Source: an uncultured Oscillospiraceae bacterium (GTDB lineage Bacteria > Bacillota_A > Clostridia > Oscillospirales > Oscillospiraceae). From it: a stretch of 27,833 nt of DNA. Below the pieces are notes generated by a model, which saw nothing but the letters and a program-made list of their open reading frames with translations, was not told where the DNA came from and searched no databases. The position numbers were made by a program, and so were the translations under genes. Shown here in pieces: positions 23,017 to 27,833 of the stretch. Where the stretch lies: NCBI GenBank assembly GCA_910584605.1, contig CAJUAW010000021.1, positions 1,902-29,734 of the forward strand, written 5' to 3'. Within the stretch, counting starts at the first letter, position 1, and each line of letters begins with the position of its first letter.

Positions 23017-23445
23017 TTATTCTGCAAAATCCCCTTCCGGCTCCTTCCGAGCCTTCTTCTCCTGCTGCTTCTCGATAAATCCGGTCACCTTGTCCACAAC
23101 CTCAGGCACCGTCTCAATGACCCGGTCCACCGTGGTGGCGGCGGGCGGGAAGACGGGGAGCAGCTTTACGCTGCCGTCCTCCCGGACCACCAGAAAGGCC
23201 ACCGGCTCCAGCTTGGCGCTGGCCGCGCTGCCGCCGCCGAAGTTCTCCTTCGGGGCACCTGCCTTGGTGGTGAACTCGCTGCCGCCGCCCCCCATGCCAA
23301 AGGACATGCGGGACACGGGGATCAGCGTGACCCCCTCGGCGTGAATCGGGGTCCCGATAATGGTGTTGGCGTCCGCCATCGTCTTGATATGCTCCATGGT
23401 GATCTTCATCAGCTCGCCCAGGGAATTTTTCTTCTCCTGTTCCAT
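23017..23445 (-). CDS. gerW: GerW (YtfJ) family sporulation protein
   Basis: 142 aa. The sequence EHIKTMADANTIIGTPIHAEGVTLIPVSRMSFGMGGGG is the hallmark of the GerW/YtfJ family; a Gly-rich middle and FLVVREDGSVKLLPV follow. In Bacillus it is a spore coat/germination protein needed for response to L-alanine; in Clostridia it marks endospore formers. The C-terminus is charged (QQEKKARKEPEGD). ATG 23445 lies 5 bp after the DUF2953 stop. This DUF2953-gerW pair matches ytfI-ytfJ of Bacillus. Confidence 0.93.
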   Translation of the reverse strand: MEQEKKNSLGELMKITMEHIKTMADANTIIGTPIHAEGVTLIPVSRMSFGMGGGGSEFTTKAGAPKENFGGGSAASAKLEPVAFLVVREDGSVKLLPVFPPAATTVDRVIETVPEVVDKVTGFIEKQQEKKARKEPEGDFAE

Positions 23446-23448
23446 CGG

Positions 23449-24087
23449 TCATGCCGCCTTTCTCTGCCGTCGTTTTAATTTCAGCCGCTTCTTTGCGGCA
23501 AGAACCCTGAACAATGCGTTCCAGCCGGCCCGCAGGCCGGTCCATACCGCCGTCCCGATCTTGATGGACAGCTCCGCTGTGCCGTACACCGTCATACCCG
23601 GGGCGTCGAAGTCCAGTTTCACCCGGGCGGCACCGTCCTTCACGCGGAAGGCGGTGGTCAGCGGGAACCACAGCCCGCCCAGCGCGGCGTTGGCATAGCC
23701 GTAGAGCATGGCCGCGTCCGCCGGATCGGACCCGCCGGCAGTCAGCTCCAGCTCCAGGACGTCCACCCGCAGGCCCCGCCACATCCCGCCGGCCGCCTCC
23801 AGCGCCACCGGCAGCAGAGCTTTTGCGTACTCCAGCGCGCCGCCCAGCTTCTCCGGCAGCGGCACGGGGGGCTTTTCCGGCTCCGGCTGTTTTGGTTTTT
23901 TCGCTTTCCTGGGCTTTGCCGGCCGCTCCGCTCTTGGCTTCATCGGAAGGATTTTGATACGGAACCGCCCCAGGCGAAGCCACAGGAAAAATCCCTCCGC
24001 GTTAAACTCCGCCCGGCCGCCCACCCGGACCTGTCCCAGCAGGAGCAGGACCAGGAGGATCACAGCCAGGATAAAGACGGCCTTCAC
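23449..24087 (-). CDS. DUF2953 (YtfI-like) membrane-associated protein
   Basis: 212 aa. One N-terminal membrane helix (VFILAVILLVLLLLGQV, 4-20), a Lys/Pro-rich linker (RPAKPRKAKKPKQPEPEKP, about 55-75), then a DUF2953 beta/alpha domain with ALYGYANAALGG-like and DFDAPGMTVYGTAELSIKIG patterns, and a very basic C-terminus (KKRLKLKRRQRKAA). Function unknown; the association with gerW suggests a sporulation role. Start GTG 24087 overlaps the scpB stop as GTGA. Confidence 0.85.
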   Translation of the reverse strand: MKAVFILAVILLVLLLLGQVRVGGRAEFNAEGFFLWLRLGRFRIKILPMKPRAERPAKPRKAKKPKQPEPEKPPVPLPEKLGGALEYAKALLPVALEAAGGMWRGLRVDVLELELTAGGSDPADAAMLYGYANAALGGLWFPLTTAFRVKDGAARVKLDFDAPGMTVYGTAELSIKIGTAVWTGLRAGWNALFRVLAAKKRLKLKRRQRKAA

Positions 24088-24725
24088 GTCCCCTCCGCCG
24101 GTTCCTCCGGCGGCTCAGAGGGAGGAACGGCTCCGTCCTCCTCCAGCGTCTCCGCCCCCCGGAGGCGGGCCAGGCTGGCCTCCAGCTCCAGGGTGAGCTG
24201 GCTGCCCTCCTGGGACTGGTTGGGCAGCTCGGGCAGCTCCTCCAGACTGGACAGGCCAAAGGAGCGCAGGAAATTTTTGGTGGTCTTGAACTGCACCGGC
24301 CGGCCAGGCACCGCCAGACGGCCCGCCTCCTCAATGAGCTCCCGCTCCAGCAGCAGGCCCATGGTGTAGGAGCTGTCCACTCCCCGCACCTGGTCCACAT
24401 AGGCCCGGGTGACGGGCTGGTAGTAGGCGATGATGGACAGCACCTCCAGCGCCGGCTGGGACAGCCGGGCGGGCTTGCGGCTCTCCAGAGTTTTTCGGAT
24501 GTATCCGGCGAACTCCGGAGCAGAGCACAGCTGGTAGCTGGTATCCAGCCTCACCAGCCGGATCCCCCGGCGGTCATAGCTGTACCGGTCCATCAGCCGC
24601 TGGGCCACCGCGTCCAGGGTGGGCCGGTCCACCTCCAGGCCCAGACACAGCCGCTCCACCGGCACCGGCTCCCCGGCGGCAAACAGCACCCCTTCCAGAG
24701 CGGATTCCAACTCTTTCACTTCCAC
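24084..24725 (-). CDS. scpB: Segregation and condensation protein B
   Basis: Kleisin-associated subunit of the SMC-ScpAB condensin complex that resolves and segregates origins. 213 aa with two winged-helix domains: ELESALEGVLFAAGEPVPVERL at the start and RLSQPALEVLSIIAYYQPVTRAYVDQVRGV near 100-130, followed by GRLAVPGRPVQFKTTKNFLRSFGL. The C-terminus is acidic and disordered. Start GTG 24725 is chosen because AGGAGGTG lies 8 nt upstream and homology begins there; a longer upstream frame is not supported. It lies 20 bp after scpA. Confidence 0.95.
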   Translation of the reverse strand: MEVKELESALEGVLFAAGEPVPVERLCLGLEVDRPTLDAVAQRLMDRYSYDRRGIRLVRLDTSYQLCSAPEFAGYIRKTLESRKPARLSQPALEVLSIIAYYQPVTRAYVDQVRGVDSSYTMGLLLERELIEEAGRLAVPGRPVQFKTTKNFLRSFGLSSLEELPELPNQSQEGSQLTLELEASLARLRGAETLEEDGAVPPSEPPEEPAEGT

Positions 24726-24745
24726 GCAGGGGCACCTCCTGACAC

Positions 24746-25540
24746 TCAATAATTCTCCGACGTAAACTCCACCGCGCCCTCCTCCTGGGTACAGGTGACG
24801 GTGCAGTCCGACTCTGTCCCCGCCAGCAGCAGGCGGCGGGCCTTGCACAGCTCCAGCACCGCCAGGAAGGTGGCTACCACCTCCGACCGGCTGCGGCTGC
24901 CCTTGAACAGGGCCCGGAACCGGGTGACGCCGAACTGAATCAGCTTGTGGATGATCTCCCCCGCTTTATCGGCCACGGGGTATGGCTCCCGGCCCACAAT
25001 GCCCTGGAAGGCGGACACCGGCGGCGGCAGCTTGTTGTCCAGCCGGCCCAACACGGCGGCCATGGCCTTCAGCAGGTCCGCCCGGTCGTGGACGTAGCGG
25101 TAAATCTTATCGGGCTGGACCGCCTCGGGCTGCTTGGTCAGATAGTCCCGGCCGATCTGGTAGCGGCTGTCCAGGGCGGGGGCCACCGCCTTGATCTTCA
25201 AATAATTCTCATTGCGCTGGTGGGCCTCCAGGGTGGCGATGAGCTGCTCCATCTCGCTGATGGCCTCCTCGTCGTGGATGGAGAGGAGCATGCGGGTCTT
25301 GATATAAACCAGGTGAGAGGCCATGGTCACAAAGTCGCTGGCCACCTCCAGGTCCAGCTCCTTCCGCCGGTTCATCCACTCCATGTACTGGTCCAGGATG
25401 AGGGCGATCTGGATGTCCTTAATCTCCAGCTTGTTTTTGCTCAGCAGGTGGAGGATCAGGTCCAGCGGACCCACAAAGTCCTCCATGTGCTCCTCCTTTG
25501 CCTTCACCACCCCTTCCAGGTGGTAAATGGGTGCCTCCAA
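24746..25540 (-). CDS. scpA: Segregation and condensation protein A (kleisin)
   Basis: Kleisin that bridges the SMC heads in bacterial condensin. 264 aa. The N-terminal SMC-neck-binding part contains FVGPLDLILHLLSKNKLEIKDI and DFVTMASHLVYIKTRMLL; the C-terminal winged helix contains SRSEVVATFLAVLELCKARRL. Start TTG 25540 has GGAGGTG 5 nt upstream and matches the expected N-terminus (TTG is the only plausible choice). It opens its unit, with a consensus promoter at 25578-25606. Confidence 0.95.
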   Translation of the reverse strand: MEAPIYHLEGVVKAKEEHMEDFVGPLDLILHLLSKNKLEIKDIQIALILDQYMEWMNRRKELDLEVASDFVTMASHLVYIKTRMLLSIHDEEAISEMEQLIATLEAHQRNENYLKIKAVAPALDSRYQIGRDYLTKQPEAVQPDKIYRYVHDRADLLKAMAAVLGRLDNKLPPPVSAFQGIVGREPYPVADKAGEIIHKLIQFGVTRFRALFKGSRSRSEVVATFLAVLELCKARRLLLAGTESDCTVTCTQEEGAVEFTSENY

Positions 25541-25577
25541 GGGCCCACCTCCCCATTCTAGGTTGATTGTTCCAGCT

Positions 25578-25606
25578 ATTATACCAGTTTATCCGGAAAA
25601 AGACAA
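25578..25606 (-). promoter_or_regulatory. Sigma-A-type promoter for the scpA operon
   Basis: -35 TTGTCT (25601-25606), 17-bp spacer and perfect -10 TATAAT (25578-25583), about 37 bp before the scpA start and just after the upstream terminator. Confidence 0.87.
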
Positions 25607-25616
25607 GGCGGATTCC

Positions 25617-25643
25617 AAAAAAAGCCGCCGGCAGGGCCGGCGG
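25617..25643 (-). terminator. Intrinsic terminator of the NodB-like secreted gene
   Basis: Stem CCGCCGGC/GCCGGCGG with a 3-nt loop (25625-25643), followed on the minus strand by seven T, 5 bp after the stop codon. Confidence 0.95.
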
Positions 25644-25648
25644 TCTTG

Positions 25649-26812
25649 TTACAGCTTGGTTTCCAGGGGGATCGTCACGGTATAGTAGCTGCTCTCCAGC
25701 TGCCGCAGCAGGGCGGACAGCACCCGGGCGGTATTGCCGCTCCCCTCCAGGGTGAGGTAAACGGCCCGGCGGCGGGTCCCCAGACGGCTCAGCGCCGTGC
25801 CGGCAAAGGCGGTAGCGCCCACTCCGTCCCCCGGCTCCAGGAGCAGCGTCTCCTCCCAGCACACCCAGCCCTTCTCCTCCAGACCGGCTCTGGCTCCGTC
25901 CGGGACATAGGCCAGGGTGGTGCGGGTGTGGACCAGCTCCTCCAGCGCCAGACGGCCCCGCTCCAGCGTCTCCTCCTCTCCGTCCTGGGCCAGAACGCCG
26001 ATCAGATGGCCGGTGCCCAGCACCCGGCGGACCAGATCCCCCTCCTCCTCGATCACCTGGGGGGACAGGAAAAACAGAGCGTACTGACCGGCTCCGTCCA
26101 ACGTGTTCAGGATAGCGGACAGGCTGCCGGCGCTCTCACAGCGGAAGGCCAGATATGCGGCGGCGGCGCCTCCCTCCAACTCATCCGGAGCGCTGGTCCC
26201 CGGATTGGGGGTGGACGACCCCCCCGGTGGGATGGCCGCCTCCGCAGGGCTGAGGCTCTGGGTATAGTCCCGCAGGCGGTCGTTGAGCAGGCGCTGGGCC
26301 GCATCGATAAAGGTGGCGTCATCCAGCACCGTGTCAGGCCCCTTGATCCGCACCAGATAGCCCTGGGAGATATAGGGCAGCTGGGTGTAGCTGTACTCCA
26401 TCCCAAAGGTAGAGCACACAATATTCAGGGCCACGTAGGGCTTTCCGTTGCGCATGATGGCCCGGGCGGTGTAGGTGGCTCCCGTCATATCATTCCGGCA
26501 GATGCCGGTATTCAGGTCAAAGGTGAGCATCTGACGGAGATTGAAGATGGAGACGGTGTTCGTATTGCGGTTGTAGGTGGTCTCCAGTCCCAGGCTCACC
26601 CGGATTCCGTTTGTGTTGGCGTTGAACACCGTGTAGGGCACATAGAGCGTCCCCCCCGACCAGCATGGCATGGTGTCCGACGTCAGCGGGACCACGCTGT
26701 CGTTGATGCCGGTGAAGTAGATGGCGGCCGCCGACGCGGGCATGGGCTGATAGAGGCCCAGAAACAGCGCCGCCGCCAGCAGCAGCGGCAGAAGACGGTG
26801 TTTTTTCTCCAT
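25649..26812 (-). CDS. Secreted protein: stalk-like domain plus degenerate NodB-like domain
   Basis: 387 aa. Signal peptide 1-29 (HRLLPLLLAAALFLGL...ASAAA). Residues 30-155 resemble a copper-amine-oxidase-N/stalk-type beta domain (VPYTVFNANTNGI, GKPYVALNIVCSTFG). A Pro/Ser linker (190-212) leads to residues 218-385, which follow the order of a NodB polysaccharide deacetylase: AYLAFRCES (usually TFDDG), ALFFLSPQVIEEEGDLVRRVLGTGHLIGV (usually ATFF...GHEIGNHT.SH), YVPDGAR, and a final VYLTLEGSGNTARVLSALL. The metal-binding Asp and both His are lost, so a deacetylase activity is unlikely; a glycan-binding role is possible. ATG 26812 has GGGGGGAG upstream. Own promoter and terminator. Confidence 0.75.
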   Translation of the reverse strand: MEKKHRLLPLLLAAALFLGLYQPMPASAAAIYFTGINDSVVPLTSDTMPCWSGGTLYVPYTVFNANTNGIRVSLGLETTYNRNTNTVSIFNLRQMLTFDLNTGICRNDMTGATYTARAIMRNGKPYVALNIVCSTFGMEYSYTQLPYISQGYLVRIKGPDTVLDDATFIDAAQRLLNDRLRDYTQSLSPAEAAIPPGGSSTPNPGTSAPDELEGGAAAAYLAFRCESAGSLSAILNTLDGAGQYALFFLSPQVIEEEGDLVRRVLGTGHLIGVLAQDGEEETLERGRLALEELVHTRTTLAYVPDGARAGLEEKGWVCWEETLLLEPGDGVGATAFAGTALSRLGTRRRAVYLTLEGSGNTARVLSALLRQLESSYYTVTIPLETKL

Positions 26813-26841
26813 AAAACTCCCCCCTTCCGGTTGTGCTTCTG

Positions 26842-26870
26842 ATTATAACATAGTATAATCATTTGAGCAA
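26842..26870 (-). promoter_or_regulatory. Sigma-A-type promoter for the NodB-like gene
   Basis: -35 TTGCTC (26865-26870), 17-bp spacer, perfect -10 TATAAT (26842-26847), 30 bp upstream of the start codon. A second TATAAT sits at 26905-26910 without a good -35. Confidence 0.85.
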
Positions 26871-26918
26871 GCGCCTGGCCCGGCGGCATTTTTGGTTTAC
26901 TGTCATTATAAACGGATC

Positions 26919-26931
26919 AAGCGATTCACTT
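26919..26931. repeat. Dyad repeat copy 1 (AAGCGATTCACTT)
   Basis: First of three copies of an imperfect 13-bp dyad in the divergent 26813-27106 gap. It overlaps the expected -35 region of the second minus-strand TATAAT. The gap contains no ORF. Confidence 0.7.
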
Positions 26932-26951
26932 TAATTTGGTATGCTGTGCAA

Positions 26952-26964
26952 AAGCGAACCACTA
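26952..26964. repeat. Dyad repeat copy 2 (AAGCGAACCACTA)
   Basis: Second copy, 33 bp after the first. It keeps AAGCGA and CACT but is the least symmetric. Confidence 0.65.
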
Positions 26965-26982
26965 TTTTTGTGACCTATTCTC

Positions 26983-27011
26983 TTTACTAAGCGAATCACT
27001 TATGATAACAT
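26983..27011 (+). promoter_or_regulatory. Putative promoter for the plus-strand gene
   Basis: -35 TTTACT (26983-26988), 17-bp spacer, extended -10 TATGATAACAT (core TAACAT 27006-27011). About 95 bp lie between it and the start codon at 27107; the leader has no obvious terminator. Confidence 0.55.
26989..27001. repeat. Dyad repeat copy 3 (AAGCGAATCACTT)
   Basis: Third copy, 37 bp after the second. It lies in the spacer of the plus-strand promoter, where a bound factor would block RNA polymerase. Confidence 0.7.
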
Positions 27012-27106
27012 GAGTAAGGTGAAAGGGGGCATATATCGTATATAGCGTGACTTTGAGTTAAAGAAACAGCAACTACTCGGAATATAGAGAGAAAGAGGTT
27101 GTTTTT

Positions 27107-27805
27107 ATGGCAAAAGGCTCCGAGAAAGGCGGCGGCATCGTTCTGCCGGTCCTACTTTCGGTGGTTACAGCGGCGGCAATCAGCGTTGGAGGCTTTGGCG
27201 CTGGTTTTGGAGTGGGGCGGGTGGTGTATGGCACCGCGGATCAGCCGGTCCAGAGCCCGCCCGCCGCAGATAATCAGCAGTCCGCGGGCGCTTCTGCCGC
27301 CGGAATCGCTCGGGGGCCGAACGTCCAGGAGGACTACGGCACGATCATTTGGCTGAGCACCACGTGGCCATCCAATCCAGCCAGCGTACTTGATCAGCAG
27401 CCGGCGGCTCCCGCCGTCACCCAGCCAGCCGCAAGCCAGCCGGAAGCGGCTCCGTCCGCCCCCGCCCAGACTCCAGTGGAACCGGCTCCCAACACCGGAG
27501 GGTCCGAGCAGACCAGCGGGCCTGCGCAATCGCCCAACACCAGCGACAAGGTAAACTCCAACGGGGCAGCGACATTGCCTTCTGTGAACGAAACAACGTC
27601 CGGCAACCAATCATCGGGAAATGGAAATAATTTCAACACATATAACAATCAAAACCAGCAACAAACAAGCGCTCAGTGGGTATTAAACACCAGCACAAAA
27701 AAAATACATTATCCAAATTGTCGGGATGTCCCTAAAATAGCTCCTCAAAACTATGCAACATCTAATTTGTCTGAAGGCAAGTTACTAAATCAAGGCTATA
27801 CCACA
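27107..27805 (+). CDS. Membrane-anchored protein with truncated Ada-like Cys domain
   Basis: The only plus-strand gene, open to the contig end: 233 codons before the adapter. Residues 10-40 form a hydrophobic, Gly-rich anchor (IVLPVLLSVVTAAAISVGG...). A long Pro/Ala/Ser/Asn/Gln-rich, low-complexity extracellular region follows (about 45-190), and then WVLNTSTKKIHYPNCRDV...NYATSN...GKLLNQGYTT, the start of the domain related to the Ada zinc-binding fold that ends many clostridial secreted and ComEC- or nuclease-type proteins (usually closing C-x2-C). The final cysteines are lost at the adapter. AGAGG precedes the ATG by 8 nt. The last 200 bases are much more AT-rich than the rest. Confidence 0.72.
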
Positions 27806-27833
27806 AGATCGGAAGAGCGTCGTGTAGGGAAAG
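27806..27833. other. Illumina universal adapter remnant
   Basis: AGATCGGAAGAGCGTCGTGT and the following GGGAAAG are the TruSeq universal adapter. Read in frame from the last gene they give the false tail RSEERRVGK. Genomic sequence ends at 27805. Confidence 0.97.

Noticed and set aside
24726..24848. Upstream extension of scpB
   Set aside because: Reads through the scpA end in another frame; the GTG at 24725 has a strong SD and the family start.
25646..26842. 398-codon plus-strand frame opposite the NodB-like gene
   Set aside because: The minus-strand frame has a signal peptide, SD, promoter and terminator; the plus frame has none of these.
26813..27106. CRISPR array from the repeated 13-mers
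   Set aside because: Only three short, imperfect copies at unequal spacing, within a promoter region; repeats are far too short for CRISPR.

Overview
This is a GC-rich chromosomal contig from a spore-forming, Oscillospiraceae-like member of the Clostridia. The assignment rests on the gene set: an IspH-ribosomal S1 fusion, a GerW/YtfJ sporulation protein with DUF2953, CdaA/CdaR, a RemA-Gmk-RpoZ-PriA-Def-Fmt-RsmB block, a CarD-type regulator and frequent GTG/TTG starts. Both ends are Illumina adapter (1-30 and 27806-27833), so this is a whole assembled contig and its first and last genes are cut off artificially. Every gene but the last is on the minus strand.

Read in transcription order (right to left), the minus strand holds six units. 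(1) 26.8-25.6 kb: a secreted protein with a degenerate NodB-like domain, ending at a strong terminator. (2) 25.5-21.1 kb: scpA-scpB-DUF2953-gerW-dacF-rluB (chromosome segregation, sporulation, wall remodelling, rRNA modification) from a consensus sigma-A-type promoter. (3) 21.0-14.9 kb: an RpiR regulator, a BaiN/HI0933 flavoprotein, KptA RNA 2'-phosphotransferase, an unlisted 46-codon ORF, cmk, plsC and ispH-rpsA, ending at a large terminator. (4) 14.6-14.1 kb: carD alone. (5) 14.0-11.2 kb: ispD-ispF, then a DUF3343 sulfur/selenium-carrier-like protein and a cysteine desulfurase. (6) 11.1 kb to the left end: one tightly packed run, cdaA-cdaR-rseC-DUF5685-J-domain protein-membrane protein-yicC-remA-gmk-rpoZ-priA-def-fmt-rsmB. 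Most junctions in it are ATGA/GTGA overlaps or under 40 bp, which suggests translational coupling.

Most of the window is conserved housekeeping. The less ordinary parts are the right end (a divergent intergenic region with three copies of a 13-bp imperfect dyad, and a plus-strand anchored protein ending in a truncated Ada-like Cys domain), the degenerate NodB protein, the small ORF overlapping cmk, a strong Shine-Dalgarno inside the ispH-rpsA fusion, the orphan KptA, and the Cys-rich rseC-DUF5685-J-domain cluster. I saw no tRNA, rRNA, CRISPR array, insertion sequence or phage gene.
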